Origin: Puccinia triticina
Taxonomy: Eukaryota; Basidiomycota; Pucciniomycetes; Pucciniales; Pucciniaceae
NCBI RefSeq assembly: GCF_026914185.1
Contig: NC_070571.1
Location: forward strand, 62,001 to 126,000
Length of the DNA: 64,000 bases
Reading direction: 5' to 3'
Below the pieces are notes generated by a model. That model was given only the letters and a program-made list of their open reading frames with translations, did not search any database and was not told the origin of the DNA. Made by a program: the position numbers and the translations under genes. How positions within the stretch are numbered: position 1 is the stretch's first letter; every line of letters begins with the position of its first letter. Positions 1 through 11,619 of the stretch are shown piece after piece.

Positions 1-1264
1 CTGGCCGAACTCGACGCCGATGCCGTCTTCACAACCATGGAGCGATTGGTCAACCTCGAGCAGTTTCACGTCCTCGTTAACTATTGCAGTTCAGTCCTGT
101 TGCTTTTTTCCATCCATCGGCATTTCTTCACTTCAGTTCTTCCAGATATTCATCGAGCTCTCTCTTTCATGACAGTGGGCGATCTATATGATTCGTTATG
201 CGAGGAGCTACTCGGATCGCCTATAAAACACATCGTCCTAGGTGCTGATGAGGGAATCAGTAGAAGCCATGTCCAAGCATCAATGCGCTTCGAACGACTT
301 GAATATCTCGAGTTACTCAGGTTAGGCGACTTGGGCGACTTAAGATCGCTCGAGCTCGAGTGGGTCTTCTCAGAGTCACTCGCCGAGCTCGTGCTCATCC
401 AGCCCGATGTGCCTGGTGGGTAGTTGATCTATTGGTCTCTCGCTCTCTTCCTCTCTGTCTAAATCATGCCCCTGACCATAATTTATCAAACTGTACAGGT
501 GATGCACTCAGGTTCTTGTTATCACACGTCAAAGGCACCTTAAAACGTCTAAGGATCCATTTCGGACATCTCCTTGCTGACAACGGCGAAGATGGCAGCA
601 CTACCCGCATCACTGAGGAAGACTTAGAAACCGCGTTAATAGAATCAGGAACAGACCTGCGGCATTTAGAGCTCTGTTGGCCATATTCTACCAGACCTTT
701 CTTGAACGAGGCGAGTACCAAATTTGATCATTTCTAGGTTACCCTTCCCTGCCAAGAACCGTTTCTTGAATTGGTATTGACCATGTCACCCACCTCTGCT
801 TACAGGCTGTCAAAGGTCTTTTTTCGTTAGAAGACATGTACGTCTCCGGGGTAATCTGTGATCCAGGATTGATCGATCTAAATTGCCAGTCCAAGCTAGA
901 AAGAATTTCATTTGATCTTCGACCTGGCACCGAGCCCCCTAAATCTCTCCTCCGACTGGTCGAACCTAGCGCTCGGCGATCCAACCTTACAAAGTATCAT
1001 GTTCGGACATTCTTTGATGGCAAGTTCCAATTTGACACGCTACGCCCGTTGGACAGTGAGATTGAATTCTAATCAACTACACTTTCTATTTTACCTTGTC
1101 CAGACCCTTCTTGGGAACAATCAGTTCTCAAAATGGTCGAGATGAGAGATCAAGATCAGGAAATTCCCATAAAAGACTGGTCCAAAGAGTGCATCGAAAA
1201 ATGGCAGGACCTCAGCAAGAAACTCGAGGCCAGTGGGATCAAATTAACAGGCGATTTCTTCTAG
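1..1264 (+). CDS. LRR/F-box-like protein, 3' part (5' end outside window)
   Basis: The reading frame is open from base 1 and holds leucine-rich stretches such as 'RFERLEYLELLRLGDL', 'LRSLELEWVF' and 'GTLKRLRIHFGHLL', typical of the C-terminal leucine-rich region of fungal F-box/LRR proteins, which choose substrates for SCF ubiquitin ligases. No F-box is visible because the start lies upstream. Coding pieces: about 1-412; 488-715 (intron donor after 'QPDVPG', acceptor 'gtacag' near 487); about 800-1055; and 1104-1264. The last intron (1056-1103, 48 nt, GTGAGA...CAG) is phase 1 and joins 'RPLD' to 'PSWEQSVLKM'; the protein ends 'SGIKLTGDFF' at TAG 1262-1264. The splice near 712-810 is uncertain: a GTACCA donor with an AAAG acceptor keeps the frame. 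The first 140 bases may also hide an intron. Function is inferred from leucine pattern only. Confidence 0.5.
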
Positions 1265-1853
1265 CAAGCTCGACCGACATTTTACCAATCATTACTATCA
1301 ACAAGGCGACGTACAATTCAGACCATAATTTCTAGTCCCGACTTGCCGCCTTATGTCTTCTTAGATTTTTGATGACCAGTTCAGTTGTCAAACCTTTGGT
1401 CGATCATTCCCCACTCTCATAAGCCCGGGCGAGCCTCAAGTAAAGATTTGCGCGGCTTTTTCTTTTTCTTCATTCGGGTTTTTGATAATTGCAAAAAAAT
1501 TGGACCTACAATCAGAGCTTCAAGAATTTATCGGACCTGCAATTTTTTCGAGCGGCTCAGCTTATATTTTAGTTTGCACTTTGTCATGTACTACTTCTTG
1601 AATTGAATATCAATTGTTGCTACACTTAAATACATCCTCTTCCTTCATGTCCTTCTACCTCCCTATTTATCCATTTTATCACCTCTTTTTTTGTAGTTTC
1701 ATCTTGATTTATACATGGAAAACAGAAGCCGCACCAAAAAATATCTACATGTGTCATGAATGCTATATACATTGCTGATTGTCGTATTAATTCTTAGTTT
1801 AATCTGTTCAATAATTAATCATGTTTCCACTCTTTCATCTCTAACTTCTAATA
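1265..1853. other. AT-rich intergenic spacer
   Basis: This holds the 3' flank of the LRR-like gene. I see no convincing open frame, RNA gene or repeat in it. Short T-runs near 1690 are the only low-complexity sequence. I checked the minus strand for a missing aspartokinase last exon and did not see one. Confidence 0.4.
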
Positions 1854-2439
1854 TACAGCCATACCAAGAAAGCCTGGCATTTTTGGAAGGCCTTTTGGAT
1901 TTGCCAACCTATGTGCATCCAACATCAAGGTTGGACACATGATATTCAGACCTGCAAGTGCAGTCACTTGCAGGATGCCACCAACCAAGATTTTTGGTAG
2001 CAAAAAAAGAAACATGCCGGCCACTGGGACCAGCACAATCTAACCTAGCAACTGGCAGTAGGTAGAGTGGCATCCAGAGTAAAATCAGTTGGATCAGTAC
2101 ATAATTCTGAAATCAGAATGGGGAAAAAAATAAAAGGAAGTGGCTGATCTGATATACTTTTCTGCTTTATATGCACCCTGCAAATAAGAATGAGGTGGAA
2201 ATGAATATGGGTCAGCCTAAATGCACCCCAAAAATTTACTTCATGTACACCAACATTTTGGTCTACCCACATGTGCACCCCAATATTACTGGGGTGCACT
2301 TCTGGAGTACCCCAATTTATTGGTGTCCAGACCTGCTTACCCCAAAAACAGCGGGGTGCAGGTGTTAAAACCCCCAGACTGCATCAATTTTTGGGGTGAA
2401 ATTTAATGTACGCCAAATGAAATGGTGTACATACCGGCT

Positions 2440-2822
2440 TGTTAGACCTGTACACATTGGTCATTGAAGGGAGTAGCACCCCTCAATGACCATTACAGAC
2501 TGGTCATTGAGGGTGCTACTCCCCTCAATGACCAACAGAGACCGGTCATCAAGGGTGCTACTCCCCTGATGACTGGCACAATCAATCATCAAGGGGAGTA
2601 GCACCCCTCAATGACCAACACAGACCGTTCATCAAGGGTGCTACTCCCCTCAATGACCGGCACAATTGGTCATTGAGTGGAGTAGCACCTCCCCTTGATG
2701 ACCAACACAGAACGGTCATTGAGGGGGGTGTTACTCCCCTTGATGTCCGGCACAATCATCCATTGAGGGGAGTAGCACCTCCCCACAATGGCCGGCACAG
2801 ATTGTTCATCAATTCCTCCCCT
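2440..2822. repeat. Palindromic arm array, left arm of foldback element
   Basis: About ten short arms of two forms (CTCAATGACC and CTTGATGACC) alternate with their reverse complements (GGTCATTGAG, GGTCATCAAG). They are separated in turn by a 5-7 nt spacer (cacag-like) and a longer spacer (ggagtagcacc/ggtgctactcc, itself partly palindromic). Each arm can therefore pair with its left or its right neighbour. The same family, with other long spacers, recurs at 3645-4120, 14400-14745, 15510-15790, 16195-16545 and 47345-47660. Confidence 0.8.
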
Positions 2823-3143
2823 TGATTGAAAAACTCCAAAGAACTAAGATTGTTTCTTTGTCAGACTTTCTGTTATTGTAAATACAAAAGACTGATGGAT
2901 GAAAATAACAGAAGTCTTGAAGTGAGAAAGAATTACCTAAGAGCAGGAACTAGGCCGCTCTCTACTAATTAGAGAGAAAGAAAAGAAATGAAATGGGAAA
3001 TGAAGATATCTGTTGAGTTGATTGATTGACTCGGTCTTATCTAGACAAACAATATCTCATTGTTAGTTCCCGACCTTTCTTTTCTCTTTTCTAAAGTTGC
3101 GGCGTTGTCTTACTGGAGGCGGTCGTTTGACCTGAGGGTTTCC

Positions 3144-3606
3144 TCACTCGGCTTCGGCGAAACGGCTAAGGAGCGATGCAACGTTGTCTGTTTATGAAAC
3201 AACATTGCGTCAGCCACTGCCTTTCTTTTACCGCATTGCCTGACTAGGGACACAATTCTCTTACCGATAGTTTCTCCTGCTCTTTGAGCGGTATTGGAAT
3301 GGTCGGTCTGGTTGCTCTTGGCAATTTTGCCTAAAAGAAGCGATAGCACGTTAGTGACTATCTAATCAGCTTATCTTGAGTTTCTGCAGTTGCTCACCTT
3401 TGGCGCTAACTGAGATTCTCTCGATGAGTGACCGTGGGCCAGGATTTTCCTTGAGCCTAATCTTGTCGCTCACGTTCGCTGGAACTGTAACGTCAAAAAG
3501 ATGAGTTAAGTTTTGCAACTCCCGCTACGCTGACTTGGACTGCGGAAGTGGTTCGCGTTTGCTTACCAAATTCCGCAGCTGGTTCGGTTCCTGGCGCCTT
3601 TCTCAT
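3144..3606 (-). CDS. Small four-exon gene inside the foldback transposon (about 78 aa, function unknown)
   Basis: On the minus strand, ATG at 3606 opens four exons: 3606-3567, 3484-3398, 3330-3265 and about 3187-3144 (TGA). All three introns are phase 1, start GTAAG or GTGAGC and end in AG; they are 82, 67 and about 77 nt long. The product is about 78 residues, with segments 'MRKAPGTEPAAEF', 'DKIRLKENPGPRSLIERI' and 'DNVASLLSRFAEAE'. It is charged and soluble, with no signal peptide or membrane segment. I do not recognise the family. Consistent phases and canonical splice sites argue for a real or recently real gene. Its position between the inverted arms of a transposon with no transposase suggests a captured host gene, or an element-specific accessory gene. 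Confidence 0.5.
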
Positions 3607-3644
3607 TTTATGAGGTCGGCGCCGCTCCCCTAAGCTGGAATTCT

Positions 3645-4125
3645 CACATTGATGACCAATCTGTGCTGGCCATCAAGGGGAGGGAGCGTAGCAACCCCCT
3701 CAATGACTGGTCTGTGTTGGTCATTGAGGGGAGGTGCTACTCCCCTTGATGTCCAATTGTGCCGGTCATTGAGAGGAATAGCACCTCACATTGATGACCA
3801 GCACAGACTGATCATTGAGGGGAGTCGCACCTCCCCTTGATGACCAATCTGTGCCGGCCTTCAAGGGGAGATGCTACTCCCCTCAATGACCAATCTGTGC
3901 CGGTCATTGATGGGAGGTGCTTATATTCCTCTCAAGGACCAATCTGTGCCGGTCATTGAGGAGAGTAGCACCCCCCTCAATGACTGGTCTGTGATGGTCA
4001 TCAAGGGGAGGTGCTACTCCACTTGATGAACAATTGTGCCGGTCATCAAGGGAAGTAGCATCCTCAATGACCGGTCTGTGTTGGTCATCAAGGGGTGCCA
4101 CTCCCCTTGATGACTGATGTGTAGT
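3645..4125. repeat. Palindromic arm array, right arm of foldback element
   Basis: Inverted counterpart of the array at 2440-2822, with the same arms (CTCAATGACC/GGTCATTGAG and TGATGACC/GGTCATCA) and the same gtgctactcc-type spacers. Short reading frames here are by-products of the repeat and are not annotated as genes. Confidence 0.8.
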
Positions 4126-4694
4126 TGGGCGGGTGGGTGCAGCACCCCAGATACATCTGGGGTGTTGAGTGGCTCACCCCTTTCACAGGCTGACATATTG
4201 GAGTACATACTGGCGGTTTGCACCCCAGTATGATGGGGTGTTGTGGCTGTGTACACCATAGATTTCACCGGCTTGGGGATGCCCTGTGGCTCACCCCAAA
4301 TTACGTGGGGTATGAGGTGCTGAACCCCATCTTCACAGGGGTGCGCAAAAGTACACCCCAAGTGGTTTGGGGTACATTTCAGCAGTACCCCTTTTTGGTG
4401 TACATGAAGTGAATGTTTGGGGTGCATTCAGGCTGACCCCATGAATATAAATATGTCCAAACTTTTTTTTAAGTGCAGTTTGTTTTTAAAATGCGCACTA
4501 TGAGGTACCAACAAAACTGTAGGAGCAATAGCTAGTGATAAGAGGTGTCCTATTAGACTACAACCATTTCCAACAAAAATTTTCAATGTCACATTGACAG
4601 TGAATCATGATTATTGGAAAATCCAATACATAGTTTGGAAGGAAATTCCTTCCAAGTAAGCCAAGCTTTTTTGGATTGGCTGTACCAAGACCGC

Positions 4695-5060
4695 ACATAT
4701 TACACTAAATTACATTAGCGCCGCTACAAGTGTAGCTTAGCGGGGACCCACTGACAAATTTGGTTGTTAGTGTTAGCTGTAGCTAGAAACCGCTATTTTT
4801 ATTGCTAACATAGTGCACTTTGCGCTACACATGCAAGCCCCTCCTTGTAGCTTAGCAGATTGGCCCTTGCTAACGCTAAAAAAACTGTAATCTAGCGGTG
4901 TAGGGTTCGGCAGCGCTAAAAGTTCCGCTGCATGCCTATTAGCGGGCAATGTATTACAGATTACCTATAGCGCAATGCGCTGCATTTGCAGTAGCGGTTG
5001 AAACAATACATTTTAAACCCAGCGCAGCTTAGCGCAGCACGCTAAAGTGTCAATTACGCA
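4695..5060. repeat. TAGCG-rich MITE-like or subterminal block
   Basis: Dense TTAGCG/CGCTAA motifs in both orientations resemble the MITEs at 6613-6943 and 18958-19425. The ends are loosely inverted (acactaaattac near 4700, ctaaagtgt near 5050). It may be an independent MITE or the subterminal part of the hAT-like gene that starts at 5275. I found no clear target duplication. Confidence 0.4.
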
Positions 5061-5472
5061 GTTAGAAGGCAACTTCTCACCCACATTTCTTGCCAAGCTT
5101 CAAACCTAAGTCCAGCTGGGCCAGCACCAAATCAACCCCTCCTGTACATCTAGGCTAATCTCCTACAATCTACCTGTGTGCTCTTCACTGGTTATACTCT
5201 TGGGTTGATATTTTTATTTATCCGGACCGTAGCCAAAAAATAGAAATTCATTCCTTCAAAAATTCTATCTTATCATGAGTGAACCACAACAGTCTACCCC
5301 ACCAAATCAAACAAACTCCAACCCAAACCTTTGGCAATTGTCCCGTATTCGCACTCCCCTGCAGCGCCCTGGGTTTATTCAGACACACAATGAATCCCGA
5401 AGAACACATCCTGCTCCTTCATTGTCCCAGGAAACTCATATGCATACTAGTAACTCTAACTCTGCTCAGCCC

Positions 5473-6239
5473 TGTCAGGATTCAGGGTTAACCCCGAATC
5501 AAAGGAAGCGCAGGGCTATTAAACCTAACCCTACCAGGGAGCAAGGTAAGCCGGCGCGACTCCCAGGCGCATGCAATATGCATGCAGCTCCCAGGTGGAT
5601 GGAACAAGCGAAAGCTAATTCCTCCGCCCCTTTACTTTTAGCCACGTCACCATCCAACGCAGAGCCCAAGCGACCCAAACAAGCCAAGCAACCTTCAAGG
5701 TAAGCTTGCTGATTGGGATAGCCATAGCTAGGAGGAGTGTAGCTGACTAGACTTTCTGTCTAAAGTTACAGCACACTCCCACCCGACGCCCAACCAGACC
5801 AATCAGGTTCCAGCCTTCGTGATAGGATCTCTAACTCTGCAAACAGAGGTAAGTCCATCACTGTTGTGCCTCTAGCTGCAAAGGTACTAAACTGATAAGT
5901 CGAACATGCTACCAGCATTTGACATTAGCAGTCTCGGTACCCTCGCGTCATGTATTGGCAATAATATTGCTCCAGGCTCATCAAGCTAAAGTAAGAGAAA
6001 TCTTACCTTACTCTCCGCTATAAGGGAGAGCTTTTACTGATGATGACTACAGTCCTCATCAGCAGATCTATTGATCCCACAGCTGCACAGCAGCCAGCTT
6101 CTTCTATCCTTAGTACCCAAGCAAATCCGCTCTTAGGTACATCAACTACTCTTGTCTTTCTATTTCTTTTATCTTTGTCATGCGATCAGCATTAGTTCTA
6201 ACAAAAGAAATATAACTCTTAGTTGTGTCAAAATTAACA
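5473..6239 (+). repeat. Copia-1 5' LTR
   Basis: Direct repeat of 10852-11619. It begins tgtcaggattcagggttaac with a short internal palindrome (ttcagggttaac/ccccgaatc region) and ends ttgtgtcaaaattaaca. The 142-aa frame that opens at 5275 runs into this LTR only by chance. Confidence 0.92.
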
Positions 6240-6253
6240 GATTTACAGTCTCG
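6240..6253 (+). promoter_or_regulatory. Copia-1 primer-binding site (anticodon half of tRNA-Tyr)
   Basis: GATTTACAGTCTCG lies directly after the LTR and is complementary to GAGACTGTAAATC, the anticodon arm of tRNA-Tyr (GTA anticodon). The same tRNA sequence is present at 31312-31324 beside Gypsy-1's primer site. Use of an internal, cleaved tRNA half follows the known copia pattern. Confidence 0.7.
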
Positions 6254-6298
6254 ACTGCTCCAACCTTTGATCTCAAGCGTAACTAAGAGCGGATCACC

Positions 6299-7510
6299 AT
6301 GGCCGGTACTCGTCAAAATCCAGCAGCCTCCACCTCTGCTTCCACTTCAGCCGCCGCTAATAACACCACAAGCGAAGAACGGGACCTTTTTAAATGTCCT
6401 ACCTTCGACGGCGATAAATTTCCTATCTGGCAGAGAAAAGTGAAGACGTACCTAGCAGTGAAGAGTCTGCTCAAATGCATAGAGCAGCCGCTTCTGGCGA
6501 ACGCATCTCAGGAACTGAAGCAAGAATATATTTGAGCCGCGGCTATTCTAAGCGGCCATGTCAAGGATGATATTTACAATCACATCATCACCGACGCGAA
6601 TATACACGATGCCAATGGTGGGCCGCTACGCTAAATTTAGTCCGTAGTTCAGCGCAGCGTAGCGGATCTAAACTACAAATGACAGGGTTTTCCGTTAGCG
6701 GGCAGTGATTGCCCGCTACCGCTAACAGGCACCCCTTGAAACTACAGGGCCTCTATCGCCGCTATCAGCGCTAGCAGTGCTATTCAACCGCTAAAAAAGC
6801 TGATAGCGCTGTTAGCGCCCGTTAGCGTAGCGTAGCGGCCCGTAGCGGGCGCTACAACTAACGGCAATGTGTCAGGAACTACGCAACGCTAAACTAGCGG
6901 ATAGCGCACGCTACGGATAGTTTAGCGTAGCGGCCCACCATTGACAATGCCTTTGCTATCTGGAAGGATCTCAAGAACGAGTACGCCTCCTCGACTGTGC
7001 TAGCCATCTATCATGCGTGGCGCAAATGGGAGGATATTCAGTACGATAACGAGATCAATCGGTATATCACTCAGCTTGAAGCTATGCTGGCGGAATTTGC
7101 TGCCATGGGCCTAGATGTTCCAGCTACCATCCTTAGCTGTACTATCATTGCTTGAATCTCAAAGAAACGACCGTCTTTGATGGAGACCCTCATCAGTAAC
7201 GCCGAACTCTTAGCGAATCCCAAGCATATCATCGCAAAGCTGCGAGATATTGTGCATCATGATGCTGTCACGGCTACCATGGATCGTGGCAACGCTACCT
7301 TTGGCAATTCCTCCACGGCACTTGCCACGCAAGCCTCCCAGTTTGCAAACAGAGGCAATAATCCCAGAAAACGCCGCCCAAACCCAAATGCCTGCTGAGA
7401 TCACAAGCACAACCCGCTGTTTGGCCACCCGGAGGAAGAGTGCTGGACACTGCACCCCGGTCTCTACAAGAAATCACGCCAAAATCCACCAACTGGCCTT
7501 GTAACAACCG
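6299..7510 (+). pseudogene. Copia-1 gag
   Basis: ATG at 6299 (59 bases after the LTR) starts 'MAGTRQNPAASTSAS', followed by a copia gag segment 'KFPIWQRKVKTYLAVKSLL'. A TGA at 6534 stops it. A 330-bp MITE sits at 6613-6943, and gag resumes ('AFAIWKDLKNEYAS'). Further TGA codons lie at 7153 and 7396. In the intact protein it would form the particle shell. The last part includes 'NPLFGHPEEECWTLHPG', a remnant of the region just before the protease. Confidence 0.8.
6613..6943. mobile_element. hAT-type MITE in Copia-1 gag (about 330 bp)
   Basis: Terminal inverted repeats AATGGTGGGCCGCTACGCTA at the left and its reverse complement at the right (tagcgtagcggcccaccatt). The flanks acgatgcc and acaatgcc match at 7 of 8 bases, suggesting an 8-bp hAT duplication. 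The interior is full of TAGCG/CGCTA motifs. It has no coding capacity. Confidence 0.75.
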
Positions 7511-7530
7511 CAGCACCCAATGGAAACTCT

Positions 7531-8730
7531 TTGGCCAACATTGTACGCCCAGCCTTTGGCTACCTGACAGGTGTTGATGGCGATAGTGAGCGTCTGCGTA
7601 TGGTTCTTGACTCAGGCGCAAGCCACCATATGTTAAATTCTTTCGACTTGTTCGACACGTTCACGCCGGTGCAAGTAAGCATTGCTACCGGTAACAAATG
7701 GGACCAGAAAGAATTGTTTGCTGTTGCTAAGGGCAACGCAACCCTCCAATTCTCAAACGGGGCCACCATTTTCCTTAGGGACGCCCTCTATGTCCCAAAC
7801 CTTACTCAAAGCCTCATCTCATTCGCGCAACTGATGGAGAATCAAGCAGCTATCACTCCATCGCCAAGCGGATTCGAAGTGAAAATTGACGATTTGAGTG
7901 CTCTCACGGTTGACACATCAAATTAAATCTTTGAGATTGTAGGCTTACGGGATCTGCAAGACTGCCCAATGGCAAATCTTACGGAGGCTGCACCTTCGTC
8001 GAGGACAAGCGAGTTTGAGCTTTGGCACCGCCGTATGGGACACGCGAGCAGGAAGCGTATCGAAACAATGCTTGGCAGAACTCTGCCTCCTACTGCAACG
8101 AAGGCCTGCAACGCCTGCATGAAGGGAAAGATTACTCGTCTCCCTTTCAATAGTCACTTCAAGGCCGCAACTGAGCTGCTGCACACCGTGCACGCAATCT
8201 TAGTTGGACCAATAACACCAGCCACCAATAACGGAGCCCGATACTTTCTGACCATTGTTGATCAATATTCCGGCTACATACACACGGGAATCTTAAAGGA
8301 AAAGAGCGGAGCAATGGCTGCCATTCTGGAGTACAAGAAATTCTTTGAAAACCAAACCGGCAAATCCGTCAAGAGATTGATCACGGACGGCGGAGGCGAG
8401 TTTGTCAGCAAAAACCTGTCTGAAATCTTGAAGGAGGCCGGCATTCAACATCACGTGTCGCCACCTTACACCCCGCAGCACAACGGCTTCGCGGAACGGG
8501 CTAATCGCACTGTCATTGAAATGACTCGGACCCAAATGATGCAGGCCAACATGGCCCCGGAATGGTGGGGGGAAGCGGTTAAGTCAGCTACAGCAACGAC
8601 GAACAGCCTACCTTCACTATCTAAAAGTCGAGCTTCCCCTATTGAACTAATGTTTCAACTGAAGCCAAATCAGAAGTTCTTCAGGCCATTCGGATGCCGC
8701 GCGTGGATTGTCAAGCCAAAGCAAAATTGA
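7531..8730 (+). pseudogene. Copia-1 protease and integrase
   Basis: The aspartic protease motif 'VLDSGASHHM' (near 7605) is intact. A TAA at 7924 separates it from the integrase. The integrase zinc region reads 'LWHRRMGHASRKRIE...CNACMKG' (HHCC); the catalytic DDE residues appear in 'TIVDQYSGY', 'ITDGGGEF' and 'HNGFAERANRT'. The frame ends at TGA 8728 after 'KPKQN'. The related Copia-4 has Arg (AGA) at this place, so the stop is acquired damage rather than a programmed end. Confidence 0.85.
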
Positions 8731-11082
8731 GGACAAAAATTTGGGTCCATAGCCTGGGACGGGGTAATGCTGGGCTATGACAATGATTTCTCCTCATATC
8801 AAATCTATTGACCCAAGGACAGATCAATAGTGACATCCAAGCAAGTCCACTTTGATGAAGACACCTTCCTGGAGTGTGCAGCAATGCACAAAAGTCTTAA
8901 CGCCTTTGGTGTCAACAAACTACCGTCCTTCACTGCAGAGGAGCCGTTACCTTTCTTGGAGGAAGATCAAATCGCAGAACAAGAACAAGCTGATGATGAG
9001 GAGCGAGAGGAAGAGGAAGAAATCAATCAAATCCTTGGGCACGACGTCCCTGGCCTGCGTTGGGAGGATCAAGGCGACCCAGAAGATGACGAGGAGCATG
9101 GCAGCCCAGACCAAGAAGGCTCGATAATTGAATCCTCAAATCCGGCTAGAGTCATCAAAGTCATCGGTCCAAGGCATCCGACGCAAATAAATAGTAGCAT
9201 TGATCCGGCCAATATTCAGAACTACAGTCGTCGGCAACTCTTCCATACAACGGTCTCGGCAGACCCGGCCAATCACAAACAAGCAATGTGCTCCGACGAG
9301 TCAATGAACTGGAAGGAGGCCGAGCTAAAAGAGGCTGCTAACATGAAGCAGCACAATGTGTGGCTTCAGCGAGCTAGAGAACCAACTGACGCGCGGATTC
9401 CGGCTACGTGGGCGTTCAGAAAGAAGCTTGGCCCGGACAACAAGGTTACGGAGTACCAGGCACAAATTTGCGCCCAAGGCTTTCAACAAACGCATGGCGT
9501 AAACTTTGAATCACGTTTTGCGCCAACCGGCCGCCCTTGCGCATTGTGATTGTTCATCTCCTTTGCAGTAGATAATGGCCTGGCGATACATCAACTTGAT
9601 GTGCGCAGTGCCTTCCTGACATGTCCCCTCGAGGACAAAGTGACTCTTTTACCGCCCCCGGGTCTCGATTTTCCGCCAAACACGGTTCTGGAGCTGAAGA
9701 AAGCAATCTACGGATTGCGTCAAGCCCCCTTGGTGTGGTACAACCGACTGTTGACTTACCTGAAAACAATCGGCTTTTCTATCTCAGTGGCAGACCCCTG
9801 CGTCTTCTATCGACGTGGTGTACCTGGTCGCAAAGACACCTATGTCTTTGCGCATGTTGATGATCTCGTATTCGTCAGCAAGAACCCGTTGAAATTCAAA
9901 GAGGAAATGGAGGCGGAATTTTGAATAAAGTACCTGGGGGAAGCGGAGTTCTTGCTGGGAATGAACATCAAGCGGACCAACAATGCTATTCAGATCAATC
10001 AATCTCAGTTCATTCAACGCAAGCTGGAAGAATTTGGCTTCGATAAGCTTCATCCGGCCTCATGCCCTCTCAATCCAAAAGCCTATCTCAGAAAGGCAAC
10101 TCAGCAAGAAATTCTAGATTTTTGCAAAACTGGTGTAAACTATCGAGCACTTATTGGGTCACTAAACTACCTCAGCGTCTTGACGCGCCCCGATATATCT
10201 TATGCTGTAAGCTCGCTATCCCAATACCTCGAATCACCGGGTATGCTGCATTATCACGCTGCAGTTCAAGTCTATCAATACCTGTCCGGCACAAAGGGGC
10301 TGGGGCTCACGTACATCAAGAACAGCAACAACGCGCTGAAGGCCTACGTTGACGCGGACTGGGGGAATTGTCCCGACACTCGTCGCTCCTCAACAGGATT
10401 CGCCATAATGTCAGGTACTCATCTACTCGCATGGAAATCGTCCAAGCAAGCAACAGTCTCCTTGTCAACGACGGAGGCCGAGTACAAAGCGCTTTCCGAC
10501 CTGGGGCGAGAGCTAGCATGGCTTACAAACTTGATAACTGAGGTGAAGACTCGTCCTGAAGTCCAGCAAATCCAAGTTCTAGTCGATAATAAAGGAGCAA
10601 TTGACTTGGCTAAGAGTGAAAATTCACAGAACAGTTTCAGAACCAAGCACATGTCAATTCAATTACACTTCGTGCAAGAACTGGTGGTCAGAAAACTCAT
10701 CCAGCTCAACTACATTCGATCCGAAGCCAACGCGGCTGATTTTCTCACAAAGCCAGTAGGACGCGTAATCATTCGCAGAGCCCTCGAACTCATTGGCATC
10801 AAACCTTTAATTTCGTGTGCTTCCAGCCTACCGGCTCAAAGCATGGCGGGATGTCAGGATTCAGGGTTAACCCTGAATCAAAGGAAGCGCAAGGCTATTA
10901 AACCTAACCCTACCAGGGAGCAAGGTAAGCCGGCGCGACTCCCAGGCGCATGCAATATGCATGCAGCTCCCAGGTGGATGGAACAAGCAAAAGCTAATTC
11001 CTCCGCCCCTTTACTTTTAGCCACGTCACCATCCAACGCAGAGCCCAAGCGACCCAAACAAGCCAAGCAACCTTCAAGGTAA
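8731..11082 (+). pseudogene. Copia-1 reverse transcriptase and RNase H
   Basis: The RT domain spans about 9290-10000, with 'AICAQGFQQTHGV'-type start, 'QLDVRSAFLTCPLEDKV' and the catalytic 'AHVDDLVFVS'. Stops at about 8808 (TGA), 9547 (TGA) and 9922 (TGA) break it. Copia-4 has CGA at the first two positions. RNase H follows ('YVDADWGNCPDTRRSSTG', 'TTEAEYKALSDLGRELAWL', 'VLVDNKGAIDLA') and ends 'ADFLTKPVGRVIIRRAL'. The frame then continues without a stop for 231 nt into the 3' LTR to 11082. Confidence 0.88.
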
Positions 11083-11619
11083 GCTTGCTGATTGGGATAG
11101 CCATAGCTAGGAGGAGTGTAGCTGACTAGACTTTCTGTCTAAAGTTACAGCACACTCCCACCCGACGCCCAACCAGACCAATCAGGTTCCAGCCTTCGTG
11201 ATAGGATCTCTAACTCTGCAAACAGAGGTAAGTCCATCACTGTTGTGCCTCTAGCTGCAAAGGTACTAAACTGATAAGTCGAACATGCTACCAGCATTTG
11301 ACATTAGCAGTCTCGGTACCCTCGCGTCATGTATTGGCGATAATATTGCTCCAGGCTCATCAAGCTAAAGTAAGAGAAATCTTACCTTACTCTCCGCTAT
11401 AAGGGAGAGCTTTTACTGATGATGACTATAGTCCTCATCAGCAGATCTATCAATCCCACAGCTGCACAGCAGCCAGCTTCTTCTATCCTTAGTACCCGAG
11501 CGAATCCGCTCTTAGGTACATCAACTACTCTTGTCTTTCTATTTCTTTTATCTTTGTCATGCGATCAGCATTAGCTCTAAAAAAAAGAAATATAACTCTT
11601 AGTTGTGTCACAATTAACA
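10852..11619 (+). repeat. Copia-1 3' LTR
   Basis: Direct repeat of 5473-6239. Its first 231 nt are also read as the C-terminus of the pol frame ('CQDSGLTLNQRKRKAIK...'). The 5-bp duplication agccc follows at 11620. Confidence 0.92.

Larger units (their letters stand above)
1856..4682. mobile_element. TA-flanked foldback transposon (Tc1/mariner-like termini) carrying a gene
   Basis: The ends are inverted copies: CAGCCATACC... at 1856 and the reverse complement of ...GGTTGGCTG-type sequence ending at 4682, with 28 of 35 outermost bases matching by eye. Both ends are flanked by TA (1854-1855 and 4683-4684), the target of Tc1/mariner elements. Inside, both arms carry many short palindromes: gcaccccaat/attggggtgc-like pairs at 2200-2400 and 4130-4440, then arrays of CTCAATGACC / GGTCATTGAG arms at 2455-2820 and 3645-4120. 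The centre (about 2830-3640) holds a small intron-bearing gene and no transposase, so the element is non-autonomous. Superfamily assignment rests on the TA duplication and CAG start. Confidence 0.6.
5473..11619 (+). mobile_element. Copia-1: LTR retrotransposon, Ty1/copia type, full length but defective
   Basis: LTRs are 5473-6239 (767 bp) and 10852-11619 (768 bp), starting tgtcagga and ending aattaaca, and nearly identical by eye. The 5-bp target duplication agccc lies at 5468-5472 and 11620-11624. A primer site GATTTACAGTCTCG follows the 5' LTR directly. Gag, protease, integrase, reverse transcriptase and RNase H follow in copia order but are cut by at least eight in-frame stops and a MITE, so the copy cannot encode its own proteins. 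It is inserted in the hAT-like ORF that starts at 5275. Confidence 0.93.

Noticed and set aside
5275..5703. 142-aa frame starting 'MSEPQQSTPPN' as one gene
   Set aside because: The part after 5472 is Copia-1 LTR. Only the first 66 codons belong to the split host ORF.
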